64,000 bases of DNA from Ignavibacteriales bacterium. GTDB lineage: Bacteria > Bacteroidota > Ignavibacteria > Ignavibacteriales > Melioribacteraceae. The stretch is from NCBI GenBank assembly GCA_020061355.1, contig JAGUYK010000006.1, positions 62,001-126,000 on the forward strand. The letters run 5' to 3'. The notes below the pieces were generated by a model. It was not told the origin of the DNA, ran no database searches, and was given only the letters and a program-made list of their open reading frames with translations. This document shows, one piece after another, positions 1 to 7,681 of the stretch; within the stretch, counting starts at the first letter, position 1, and every line of letters starts with the position of its first letter. The translations under genes were made by a program, and so were the position numbers.

Positions 1-184
1 GTATGGAAATTGCAAATAAAATAAATAAGTTTTGTAAAACAAGGAAGAGGAGAGAGCCTGTCTGCAGTTCAGGAAATTGATATACATTCAAAGTCCGCTT
101 AAATCTGAACTGAATTTAAGTCGGTAAAAGGAAACATTCAAATGACAGTAACAAGTGACGAGTGACAGGTAACCAGTGACGGGG
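1..184. other. Gene-free window edge, low-complexity DNA
   Basis: No coding region is supported here. Around 140-180 the DNA is built from recurring short words (agtgac, gtaacaagtgac, caggtaaccagtgac). The same kind of word-repeat filler appears at 1395-1430 and 9850-9960. Function unknown. Confidence 0.5.
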
Positions 185-216
185 GGAAAATCCTGAGAGC
201 CGGGCGGCTCTCAAGG
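185..216 (-). terminator. Hairpin terminator, minus strand
   Basis: A perfect 8-bp stem (tgagagcc at 194-201 with ggctctca at 206-213) encloses a gggc loop. Read on the minus strand it is followed by a short gattttcc stretch. It lies just past the relic at 228-263, in the same place as the terminator behind the intact DUF1761 gene (1438-1466), and would also serve the lipoprotein gene at 319. Confidence 0.5.
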
Positions 217-227
217 ATTGAAAACAA

Positions 228-263
228 TTACCTCCAGACTCCGAGGAGTCCGCCCTTTTTCAT
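228..263 (-). pseudogene. 3' relic of a DUF1761 gene copy
   Basis: The minus strand reads M-K-K-G-G-L-L-G-V-W-R-stop. Its last eight codons match the C-terminus of the intact DUF1761 protein at 1475-1882 (GGLLGVWR). The DNA is almost identical over about 25 bases, and both copies are followed by a gagag-type hairpin. It is most simply the tail of a duplicated and mostly deleted DUF1761 paralogue. I see no further homologous sequence upstream of the relic. Confidence 0.55.
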
Positions 264-318
264 GCATATTAAAAAATAACTGAGACTGGTTTAACCTACT
301 TATCAGTTGTAAAATTGT

Positions 319-1146
319 TTATTCAAAATAATAATATGTAACCCTGGTTCTGGAATTAATTTTATCGTTCTTATAATGAATTTTTTCAATCAACAATCCC
401 ATATCATTATATATATTTTCGGTTCTAGAGGTATTTTCCACTAACAATTGCTTCGATGTAACACTATTCGTTCCAACTTCGTGCTCCATATAATCTTTGA
501 GAGACAGCTTATCCCTGTCGTTGTTCACTTGAATTTTTACACCCAATGGAGTTGATAAGTACCTTGTATCAGCTATTTGATTGGTAGCTTTAATATTCAA
601 AAAACTACTTTCAATATTTCCTTTTTTGTCTTTTATATATTTCCATTTAGCAACACCGGATTCAATAAATATTGTATCGCCATTATAATTATAGTCCTGC
701 CAATCGAACATATTTAACCGTGAAGTATCCGTTTCCATCCATTTTTCAAAAACTGAGTTGACCTTATATTTAAAAGTATATCCTTCTACCCTTTTTATTT
801 TGTTGTCCTCATACCTGAAGATTTGTACGATCATATTTGGCAAACAACCTTCCGTTGTCATCTCGTTTGTAGTTCTTTGAATTAATCTCCCTTCCCTGTT
901 GAATCTTAAGTAGGTAAGACTATCAATTTTATTACTGTCCGTATATTCTCTTGTAAACGACATTGCCTTTACAGAATTATTCTTAAGAGTACGTGATTCT
1001 TTATCCGATTGGAGCTGCGAAATTTTTGAATAAACCGTGCTTTCTAATATTAATTGTTCGAAGGGATTTAATGAAACAACTTCTTTTCTACAATTAGAAA
1101 GAAGTAAAGAAAATATTGAAAAAACAAATATTAACTTAGTTTTCAT
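319..1146 (-). CDS. Putative lipoprotein, unknown function
   Basis: A 275-residue protein with a Sec/lipoprotein signal; the lipobox ends at Cys19 (LLLSNC). The rest is polar and beta-rich with many aromatic and charged residues (stretches such as RFNREGRLIQRTTNE and NDMGLLIEKIHYKND), reminiscent of YD-repeat-like or DUF4595-like beta proteins of Bacteroidota, but I do not recognise a named family with certainty. A strong ribosome binding site (aaggagat) sits just upstream of the ATG, which supports this start. It stands alone, downstream of no obvious operon partner. Confidence 0.75.
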   Translation of the reverse strand: MKTKLIFVFSIFSLLLSNCRKEVVSLNPFEQLILESTVYSKISQLQSDKESRTLKNNSVKAMSFTREYTDSNKIDSLTYLRFNREGRLIQRTTNEMTTEGCLPNMIVQIFRYEDNKIKRVEGYTFKYKVNSVFEKWMETDTSRLNMFDWQDYNYNGDTIFIESGVAKWKYIKDKKGNIESSFLNIKATNQIADTRYLSTPLGVKIQVNNDRDKLSLKDYMEHEVGTNSVTSKQLLVENTSRTENIYNDMGLLIEKIHYKNDKINSRTRVTYYYFE

Positions 1147-1437
1147 TTTATCTCCTTATACTCAGCTTATATTTATTTTAATCGTCTGCTTTATAAAAGA
1201 GGAATGCAGATTTATTTAACTATAATGCTTTCTCTCTCGCCTTAACTTGCGGCTGAATATCTATATAGTAATGATTTATTGTAAAGTATAAATGAAAACA
1301 CTTCCCGGAATTAAACTTAAAAGTATTATTTCCGGCAGTTGTCGTGGGGGACAGAGGCAACATAAGTGATGGATGGAAAAGTTGCAAGGCAAAAGTAGGA
1401 GGATTTGTAAGTGGTGAATAGTGGACAGTTATAAAAG
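1147..1437. other. Gap between lipoprotein and DUF1761 gene
   Basis: Holds the ribosome binding site and presumably the promoter of the minus-strand lipoprotein near 1150-1215, then about 200 bases with no supported gene. A 76-codon minus-strand ORF here has no recognisable features and no good ribosome binding site. Confidence 0.4.
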
Positions 1438-1466
1438 ACCCTGAGAGCATGTGCTGCCCTCAGGGT
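1438..1466 (-). terminator. Rho-independent terminator of DUF1761 gene
   Basis: An 8-bp outer stem (accctgag 1438-1445 with ctcagggt 1459-1466) and an inner agca/tgct stem lie 8 bases past the stop codon. On the minus strand the stem is followed by cttttataac, a short U-rich tract. Confidence 0.7.
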
Positions 1467-1474
1467 TAAAAAAA

Positions 1475-1882
1475 TTACCTCCAGACCCCGAGGAGTCCGC
1501 CCATCAATATATATGTAACTGCCTGGTATCCGGCATCAATAAAAAAGAGCTTCAGAGATTTTCTGCCGAATAGATATATTGTGCCGATCGAAGCGGCAAC
1601 CCATCCGATTCCCGCAAGAGCGCCGGCGGTAAGTCCCCATGTAAGATCGGCTTTGTCGCCGAGAAATGCGGCGAGGTTAAATGAAATCACCAGCGCCAGA
1701 ACGAACGACGTTCCGTAGATCTTTGCTATGTTGGCATTCTTTAAACTCTCTTCGGTAAATCCCATTTCGTTCATCCTTGCCTTACCGAAAAGTGGTCCGT
1801 ACCAGATACCTCCTACAACAAAACTTAAAAGTGCGGCAACAAAGACCGCGAGATAATTTATATGAAGCTCCATACCTTCCAT
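1475..1882 (-). CDS. DUF1761 family membrane protein
   Basis: A 135-residue integral membrane protein with four predicted hydrophobic segments. The N-terminal pattern (an L-S-F-V-V-G-G-I-W-Y-G-P-L-F-G-K stretch at about residues 19-34) and the ending GGLLGVWR are typical of DUF1761. The biochemical role of that family is not known. The start is supported by gggaggg about 5 bases upstream. A relic of a second copy's 3' end is seen at 228-263. Confidence 0.85.
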   Translation of the reverse strand: MEGMELHINYLAVFVAALLSFVVGGIWYGPLFGKARMNEMGFTEESLKNANIAKIYGTSFVLALVISFNLAAFLGDKADLTWGLTAGALAGIGWVAASIGTIYLFGRKSLKLFFIDAGYQAVTYILMGGLLGVWR

Positions 1883-2008
1883 CTGCCCTCCCTTTTTGTT
1901 TTTTGAATGACGGGGAACAATCTAATCAAATTCTTTTTTCATCGAAAAATATTTTTTGAAAAATTTCATTTGAAATATCTCACATTAAGACCTCTAAGTT
2001 GGTTTTTG

Positions 2009-2036
2009 ACCCGCACTTTCATGCGGGTAATTTTCT
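2009..2036 (+). terminator. Hairpin followed by T-rich tract
   Basis: A perfect 7-bp stem (acccgca/tgcgggt, 2009-2015 and 2022-2028) with a 6-base loop precedes aattttctgttt on the plus strand. No plus-strand gene lies upstream within the window, so it may end an unrecognised short transcript or belong to the 5' region of the following lipoprotein gene. Confidence 0.35.
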
Positions 2037-2122
2037 GTTTCAGCAGTCAGTAACAAAATTTTTTCACTTCTTTTGCACGTCTAATGAATTAAATTTGCAG
2101 CGGTGATACAATGGAGACAGGA

Positions 2123-2956
2123 ATGAAAATTATCTACAAAATTGCATTTCTATTTTTAGGCGTGATCCTCCTGCAATGTACGGAGAGTCACGACCCGATA
2201 GGACCGGATCATCAGGCGCTAATTCTAAATAAAAGCTTCGACTCGGTAACCGTCCATCTCGATTACGGGAAGGATATACTGATAAACAATTATGCAATCC
2301 TGAAGTTCGAAGGTGTTGAAAGCGATTCGCGGTGCCCGATCGATGCAATCTGCATCTGGGCAGGTAACGGTGAAGTCAATATGGTTATAAGCACTGACCG
2401 CGATAAGAAGAGATTTAAGCTCAACACTTTACTCGAGCCGAGGAAATTTGTTTTCGATGATTTTGTTATCGAACTAAAAGCACTTAATCCCGCACCTCGT
2501 TCCGATAGACCGATCAAACCCCAAGATTACAGCGTTGACCTCATAATCAAACCCGCAGCAAATAGCGGCAGCACTTCCATTCCCGTTAAATTGATCGAAG
2601 GGAATGATACGGATTTCATTAAACGCGATATGCTGAATGTAAACAGCTTAGCTCTTCTGCGTGATGATCTGAAATTTAATGTTTCATATTCGGGCGGGTG
2701 CAAAGATCACACAATAGATCTTTATGCTTTCAAAGGAATTCAAAAATCGAATCCGGCCCAGGTTACTCTTATACTTTCGCATAATGCCAACGGCGATATG
2801 TGCGAAGCGTATCTTACAAAGACCGTTTCGTTCGATCTGGCGGTGCTTAAGAATTACCTCAAGTCAACCCACGGCATAAGCGACAAGGTTCTGCTTATCA
2901 TTCACGATCCATCGGGCAGACCGCTCCGCGACCCGGTGATAGAATATAACTTCTAA
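2123..2956 (+). CDS. Putative lipoprotein with CPxDxxCIWAG motif
   Basis: A 277-residue protein starting at the ATG preceded by ggagacagga; the upstream in-frame ATG at 2111 lacks a ribosome binding site. The signal peptide ends in a lipobox at LLQC. About 70 residues in is CPIDAICIWAGN, a Cys-containing signature found in many small secreted Bacteroidota proteins of unknown role. A second beta-rich half with SGGCKDHT and MCEAYL cysteines follows, so disulfides between the paired cysteines are plausible. Function unknown. Confidence 0.75.
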   Translation: MKIIYKIAFLFLGVILLQCTESHDPIGPDHQALILNKSFDSVTVHLDYGKDILINNYAILKFEGVESDSRCPIDAICIWAGNGEVNMVISTDRDKKRFKLNTLLEPRKFVFDDFVIELKALNPAPRSDRPIKPQDYSVDLIIKPAANSGSTSIPVKLIEGNDTDFIKRDMLNVNSLALLRDDLKFNVSYSGGCKDHTIDLYAFKGIQKSNPAQVTLILSHNANGDMCEAYLTKTVSFDLAVLKNYLKSTHGISDKVLLIIHDPSGRPLRDPVIEYNF

Positions 2957-2963
2957 TCCACCT

Positions 2964-3007
2964 AATAGAACGCAGATAACGCGGATCAAGCGGATTTTTA
3001 CGGATTT
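2964..3007 (+). repeat. Dispersed CGCGGAT-type repeat (family B), copy 1
   Basis: Begins tagaacgcagataacgcgg and continues with agcggatttttacggattt. Related copies occur at 3055-3103 (inverted), 3857-3905, 47389-47463 and 47479-47524 (inverted). All lie outside genes. Confidence 0.75.
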
Positions 3008-3025
3008 AAATAATTCTTAGTCATC

Positions 3026-3132
3026 GACGTTGTCTCAAAAGTAACATTCAAATAAAAAATCAGCGAAAATCTGTTTTATCTGTTTTAATCCGCGGTCTAT
3101 TATTTAAAAATATTTACTTTTGAGACAACGTC
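3026..3132. repeat. 107-bp element bounded by 19-bp perfect inverted repeats
   Basis: The ends are gacgttgtctcaaaagtaa (3026-3044) and its exact reverse complement (3114-3132). The interior of about 69 bp carries an inverted family B copy (3055-3103). It lies between the lipoprotein gene and trmB, which converge on it. It could be a MITE-like element or a large bidirectional hairpin terminator. No target-site duplication is obvious. Confidence 0.65.
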
Positions 3133-3147
3133 ATAGGAAAGGAAAGA

Positions 3148-3789
3148 TTAAAAACAAAACCGCACCAGCTTTATCTTCTTCCCTTCGGCGAGGTGCTGCA
3201 CCTCGTACTTTGTAAGGATTTTTTCTTCGTCGGAAAGTTTATCGTTACTGTAAAGGTCATTCGTCTCTTTAATAAGTTTCAGTCCGTTCTCGTCAACAAC
3301 TTTCAATGTGTAATTGTAGAGTGCCTCATCATCTGTTTTCAGATTAACCGCTCCCCCGTTCTTTAGAATCTTCTTATAGTTCTCTAAAAACCGCGGATGA
3401 GTTAAACGCCTCTTCATACTGCTGCGCCGCGGATAGGGATCGGGGAAGGTGATCCAGATTTCGTCAACGCTCGATTCCGGAAAGATCTCTGCAAGGAGTT
3501 CCGCATATCCAACCAGAAATCCAGCGTTCTTTATATTCATTTCGTTAGCATGTTTAGCGCCGTTATAGATGCGCGAAGGTTTTCTATCCACACCAATAAA
3601 GTGTCTGCGGGTATGAAGCTGTGCAAGATTGAGTGTGTAATCACCCCGTCCGCATCCGAGTTCTAAAACAAATCCCTTTTTATGACCGAAGAATCCCGCA
3701 ATCTTTTCAAATACGGATTCGTCCTTATAATGGAAAACATTGCTAAACGTTTTTACTTCGGTAATTTTAATTAATTTTTTACGGGGCAT
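3148..3789 (-). CDS. trmB: tRNA (guanine-N7-)-methyltransferase
   Basis: A 213-residue class I SAM-dependent methyltransferase that forms m7G46 in tRNA. The SAM-binding motif ELGCGRGD is at residues 43-50, followed by GVDRKPSR. The family signature FPDPYPRRSSMKRRLTHPRF is present in full, where FPDPWPKKRHxKRRL is the usual form. The length matches bacterial TrmB. It is a single gene, transcribed toward the 107-bp palindromic element. Confidence 0.93.
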   Translation of the reverse strand: MPRKKLIKITEVKTFSNVFHYKDESVFEKIAGFFGHKKGFVLELGCGRGDYTLNLAQLHTRRHFIGVDRKPSRIYNGAKHANEMNIKNAGFLVGYAELLAEIFPESSVDEIWITFPDPYPRRSSMKRRLTHPRFLENYKKILKNGGAVNLKTDDEALYNYTLKVVDENGLKLIKETNDLYSNDKLSDEEKILTKYEVQHLAEGKKIKLVRFCF

Positions 3790-3856
3790 CTTTCAATAAA
3801 TTAAATTTTTGCGAGTGAAAAATACAAATTAGTAGTAAAACTTTTGTTTAAACAAT

Positions 3857-3905
3857 TATAGAACACGGATTACACGGATCGAGCGGATTTCCGCAGATAA
3901 AAATT
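3857..3905 (+). repeat. Family B repeat, copy 3
   Basis: Contains gaacacggattacacggatc followed by gagcggatttccgcagataa, the same word order as at 2964. Lies in the gap between trmB and the threonine operon. Confidence 0.7.
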
Positions 3906-3911
3906 ATCTAT

Positions 3912-3932
3912 ATTCTGAACGCAGTGAAGAAT
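3912..3932 (+). repeat. Short family A repeat (ATTCTGAA..GAAGAAT)
   Basis: The sequence attctgaacgcagtgaagaa is a minimal version of the family A element whose longer copies read TGTCATTCTGA ... GAAGAATCT. Confidence 0.55.
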
Positions 3933-4065
3933 ACCGTGTAATGATAAGGGATAAATTATAAAAGAAAAGAGTAGTGAATGAATAGATTGAGGTTCTTTGT
4001 TCACGCCAAAGGATGGCGGGCGGGCTTAGTTTTTAGTTCCCGGTTATAACGTCTCACGGCCACCG

Positions 4066-4098
4066 TTCTTCTGAACCGAACGAAGTGAGGTGAAGACA
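4066..4098 (+). repeat. Family A repeat upstream of the threonine leader
   Basis: Reads ttcttctgaaccgaacgaag then tgaggtgaagaca, nearly the same as 46535-46571. It lies about 80 bases before the start of the Thr-rich leader ORF. Confidence 0.65.
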
Positions 4099-4177
4099 TA
4101 AGCAAAAAAATCCTTGTTACTTACAATTCCGATTATTATAATCAATTCAGAATTTAAGCATCTTTGAAGAAAATGAT

Positions 4178-4258
4178 ATGACAAACAAATTTTATTATTA
4201 CACATCCACACTCGAACAGACCATAACGTCCGCGACGCGTTATACGTACACGCGCTGA
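4178..4258 (+). CDS. Candidate threonine attenuator leader peptide (thrL-like)
   Basis: A 26-codon ORF ending 51 bases before the aspartate kinase ATG. It encodes 8 threonines (positions 2, 9, 11, 15, 17, 20, 23, 25), one isoleucine and 5 tyrosines. Such Thr enrichment directly upstream of a threonine operon is the hallmark of a ribosome-mediated attenuator, as in enterobacterial thrL. Two overlapping, mutually exclusive hairpins can form in the second half: ataacg/cgttat (4223-4228 with 4238-4243) and cgcgt/acgcg (4236-4240 with 4250-4254). I see no classical U-tract terminator before 4310, so control could act on translation. The ribosome binding site (gaagaa) is weak. Confidence 0.7.
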   Translation: MTNKFYYYTSTLEQTITSATRYTYTR

Positions 4259-4309
4259 TCAATATTTCTACTCGTTTTACAATTACAATAATCAGTACAG
4301 GAAAATAAA

Positions 4310-5704
4310 ATGAAAATATTAAAATTCGGCGGCTCAAGCGTCGGAAATGTCGATAGAATTAAAAGCGTGATCGGTATCCTCGACAAATACTACATAAAGA
4401 GGAAGAAGAAGATTACGGTTGTCTTTTCAGCATTCCAGGGCGTTACCGATAAGCTGATTGAAATAGGCAGCCTGGCATACGACAGAAAACCGTTATATAA
4501 AGAGGAGTTCAAAAAACTTTACAATAAGCATATTGAAATTGCAGCAGAACTTAATCCCGGGAATAATATTAAGGTTACTGAAAAAGTCGAGTGCCTCTTT
4601 TCGGAGCTTGAAGAGATTCTTCACGGAGTCTATTTAATAAAAGAGCTTACAAGCCGCACGCTCGATTACATACTAAGTTTCGGCGAACGGCTTTCAAATA
4701 CGATCATAAGCGAGACGATGAATGGCAGAGGAAACAGCTGCGAATATCTGGATGCATCAAAACTTGTTAAGACAAGCAGTGATTTCGGCAATGCACGTGT
4801 CGATTTTGATCAGACGAATAATAACATAGTAAAATATTTTAAAAAGAAGAAAGGGATTCAGATCATTACCGGTTTTATCGGTTCTACCATAAACAATGAG
4901 GTCACTACACTCGGACGGGGCGGATCGGATTACACCGCATCAATTTTCGGCTCAGCTCTTAACGCCAAAGCGATTGAAATATGGACTGATGTTGACGGTA
5001 TTTTAACAGCTGATCCGCGCAAAGTGAAAAACTCATTCCCGCTTAAATCCGTTTCTTACGAAGAGGCAATGGAGCTTTCACACTTCGGTGCAAAAGTTAT
5101 TTATCCCCCCACTATGCTTCCTGCACTTCAGAAAAAGATTAAGATAGTTATTAAGAACACGTTCAATCCTGAATTTGACGGAACGGAGATTGTTGCCCGC
5201 AATATCAACGACCCGTTTACAATAAAGGGAATCTCCTCGATCGATGATGTTTCGCTTCTCCGCGTTCAGGGGGGCGGCATGATCGGTGTTACCGGAATTG
5301 CATCACGGCTCTTTGGTGTTCTCGCACAGAATAAAATAAATATAATTCTGATCTCACAGGCGTCATCGGAACATAGTATTTGCCTTGCGGTACTTCCGGG
5401 TTTCGGTCAGAAAGCTAAAAAAGTGATTGAGGAGGAATTCCGGCTGGAGATGATCGATAAAAAAATCGGCGACGTTGCCGTTGAAGAGAATCTTTCGATA
5501 ATTGCAGTTGTTGGAGAGAACATGCGCCACACACCGGGAATTGCAGGAAAGGTTTTTCAATCATTAGGCAGACACAAAATTAATATTATTGCGATTGCAC
5601 AGGGCTCTTCTGAACTAAATATTTCTCTCGTAATTAATAAGAATGATCTTTCAAAAGCATTGAATGTAATTCACAAAAACATTCTTCAAGGTAGGCGAAG
5701 ATAA
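4310..5704 (+). CDS. lysC: Aspartate kinase, monofunctional
   Basis: A 464-residue aspartokinase that phosphorylates L-aspartate, the entry step to threonine, lysine and methionine. The substrate motif KFGGSS is at residues 5-10, a TLGRGGSDYTA stretch sits near residue 200, and two C-terminal ACT regulatory domains carry the typical GVTGIASRLFGVLAQNKINI and HTPGIAGKVFQ patterns. It resembles the kinase half of bifunctional ThrA but stops right after the ACT domains, so no homoserine dehydrogenase is fused. It is the first structural gene of the thr operon, with one base between its stop and the asd ATG. The operon context suggests the threonine-regulated isozyme. Confidence 0.92.
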   Translation: MKILKFGGSSVGNVDRIKSVIGILDKYYIKRKKKITVVFSAFQGVTDKLIEIGSLAYDRKPLYKEEFKKLYNKHIEIAAELNPGNNIKVTEKVECLFSELEEILHGVYLIKELTSRTLDYILSFGERLSNTIISETMNGRGNSCEYLDASKLVKTSSDFGNARVDFDQTNNNIVKYFKKKKGIQIITGFIGSTINNEVTTLGRGGSDYTASIFGSALNAKAIEIWTDVDGILTADPRKVKNSFPLKSVSYEEAMELSHFGAKVIYPPTMLPALQKKIKIVIKNTFNPEFDGTEIVARNINDPFTIKGISSIDDVSLLRVQGGGMIGVTGIASRLFGVLAQNKINIILISQASSEHSICLAVLPGFGQKAKKVIEEEFRLEMIDKKIGDVAVEENLSIIAVVGENMRHTPGIAGKVFQSLGRHKINIIAIAQGSSELNISLVINKNDLSKALNVIHKNILQGRRR

Positions 5705-5705
5705 G

Positions 5706-6755
5706 ATGAATAATAAAATATCTGTCGCAGTTTTAGGCGCAACAGGAAGCGTCGGACAAAAATTTGTAGAGCTTCTCGCAGATCATCCCTGGTTCGAATT
5801 AACAGAGGTTGCGGCTTCCGATAAATCCGTCGGTAAAAAATATAGCGAGGCTGTTAACTGGGTTATGCTATCACCTATTCCCGAAAAGATAAAAGATCTT
5901 GTTGTTCGAAAATGCGAGCCGGATTTGAAATCGAAGCTGGTCTTTTCGGCACTTGATGCATCGGTTGCCGGGGAGATCGAAACCGAATTCGCTAACAAGG
6001 GATATTATGTTATATCGAATGCACGCAATCACCGGTTCGATGATGATGTTCCGCTGATCATTCCCGAAGTGAATTCTGATCATCTTGAAATGATAAAGAA
6101 GAGATCGGGCGGCGGCGCAATAATCACCAATCCGAACTGTTCTACGATCGGACTCGCTCTCGCACTAAAGCCGATACATGATAATTTTGGCATTGAAGCG
6201 GTTAATGTTGTAACGATGCAGGCAATTTCCGGTGCGGGATATCCCGGTATATCGAGTATGGATATAATTGATAATGTTATTCCGTTCATTTCCGGCGAAG
6301 AGGAGAAAATAGAAACTGAACCGCTGAAATTATTAGGAAAACATGAGAACAGTAAAATTAACTTTGCCAATTTTAAGATTAGCGCACAATGCAACCGCGT
6401 TGCTGTAATTGACGGGCATACTGAATGCGTTCAGATTAAACTGAAGAAAAAAGTTAGTGCAGATGAAATTATCGATACATGGAAAAACTATTCGACACTG
6501 CCGCAGAAATTAAATTTACCTTCAGCGCCTGAGCATCCAATTATTTACTTTTGCGAAGAAAAATATCCGCAGCCCAAACTTCACCGCAACATTGGAAAAG
6601 GGATGGCGGTTGCCATCGGCAGATTGCGCGAATGTTCACTGTTCGATTATAAGTTTGTAATTTTATCACACAACACGATTCGCGGCGCTGCGGGGGGTAC
6701 AATTTTAATTTCCGAATTAATGAAGTCACAAGGATACCTGGACGGAATTTTATGA
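5706..6755 (+). CDS. asd: Aspartate-semialdehyde dehydrogenase
   Basis: A 349-residue NADPH-dependent enzyme that reduces aspartyl phosphate to aspartate semialdehyde. The Rossmann loop GATGSVG is at residues 11-17 and the catalytic Cys145 lies in TNPNCSTIG. The length and the SAQCNRVAV and GHTECVQIK segments match the archaeal/fungal-like Asd subgroup. It starts one base after the kinase stop and overlaps thrB by four bases, so translational coupling is likely. Confidence 0.93.
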   Translation: MNNKISVAVLGATGSVGQKFVELLADHPWFELTEVAASDKSVGKKYSEAVNWVMLSPIPEKIKDLVVRKCEPDLKSKLVFSALDASVAGEIETEFANKGYYVISNARNHRFDDDVPLIIPEVNSDHLEMIKKRSGGGAIITNPNCSTIGLALALKPIHDNFGIEAVNVVTMQAISGAGYPGISSMDIIDNVIPFISGEEEKIETEPLKLLGKHENSKINFANFKISAQCNRVAVIDGHTECVQIKLKKKVSADEIIDTWKNYSTLPQKLNLPSAPEHPIIYFCEEKYPQPKLHRNIGKGMAVAIGRLRECSLFDYKFVILSHNTIRGAAGGTILISELMKSQGYLDGIL

Positions 6756-7681
6756 AGAGAGTAAGAGTATTTGCGCCTGCAACAGTTTCCAATGTAGGAC
6801 CCGGCTTCGACATAATGGGATTTGCATTGGAAAAACCCGGCGACGAAGTTGAAGTTTCTATTTCAAGAGGAACTAAGATTCGTATCAGGAAAATTACCGG
6901 CGAAGGTAAACGCCTTCCATATGACCCGTTGAAGAACACTGCTACTGCATCTATCATTTCACTTTTGAAGTCGCTTGATATTAAAGTCGGGCTCGATGTC
7001 GTCATCAAAAAGAACATGGGGATCGGAAGCGGACTCGGTTCGAGCGCTGCAAGTTCGGTTGCCGGAGTTTTTGCTGTAAATAAACTTCTCAACCTTAAAC
7101 TTCCAAAAAGTGAATTACTCAAGCACGCGCTAAACGGCGAAATAATTTCGAGCGGCACTTTACACGCTGATAATGTTGCCACCTGTTTATTCGGCGGATT
7201 TGTACTGATTAGGAGTTACGATCCGTTAGATATAATAAAAATTGATTATCCTAAAAATTTGTTCTGTACGGTTATCTATCCGCAGATTGAAATCAAAACA
7301 AATGAAGCCAGGAAGATACTTGATAAGAAAGTGACGCGTGAAGTTGCGATTTCTCAAGCAGGCAATGCCTCGGGTCTGATAGCGGGTCTTTTGACCGGAG
7401 ATGTTGATTTGATTTCGAGGTCGATGAAAGATTTTATTGCCGAACCGAAACGTGCTAAGTTAATTCCGTGTTATAATGAAGTCAGGATTGCCGCATTGGT
7501 TAACGGTGCGATGAACTGTAATATCTCCGGTTCGGGTCCTTCTATGTTTAGTTTTTCTACTTCGGAAAGAGACGCAAAAAGAATTGCCTCTGCTATGAAA
7601 GAAGCCTCATTATCAAAGGGACTTAAAAGTGTATCATATATTTCAAAAATAAACAGACGCGGTCCGGTTGTTATAAAATGA
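6752..7681 (+). CDS. thrB: Homoserine kinase
   Basis: A 309-residue GHMP-family kinase that phosphorylates homoserine. The glycine/serine-rich ATP loop GIGSGLGSSAASS is near residues 90-102, the N-terminal PATVSNVGPGFD motif is present, and the C-terminal NISGSGPSMFSF loop closes the active site. It overlaps asd and thrC by four bases each (ATGA-type junctions), which shows a tightly coupled operon. Confidence 0.94.
   Translation: MKRVRVFAPATVSNVGPGFDIMGFALEKPGDEVEVSISRGTKIRIRKITGEGKRLPYDPLKNTATASIISLLKSLDIKVGLDVVIKKNMGIGSGLGSSAASSVAGVFAVNKLLNLKLPKSELLKHALNGEIISSGTLHADNVATCLFGGFVLIRSYDPLDIIKIDYPKNLFCTVIYPQIEIKTNEARKILDKKVTREVAISQAGNASGLIAGLLTGDVDLISRSMKDFIAEPKRAKLIPCYNEVRIAALVNGAMNCNISGSGPSMFSFSTSERDAKRIASAMKEASLSKGLKSVSYISKINRRGPVVIK

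Noticed and set aside
1220-1450. Minus-strand ORF of 76 codons between the lipoprotein and DUF1761 genes
   Set aside because: It overlaps the terminator hairpin, has no ribosome binding site and shows no family resemblance or signal peptide structure.
4044-4337. Minus-strand ORF of 97 codons across the thr leader region
   Set aside because: It runs antisense to the Thr-rich leader and the start of lysC, and has no protein-like composition; it is a shadow frame.
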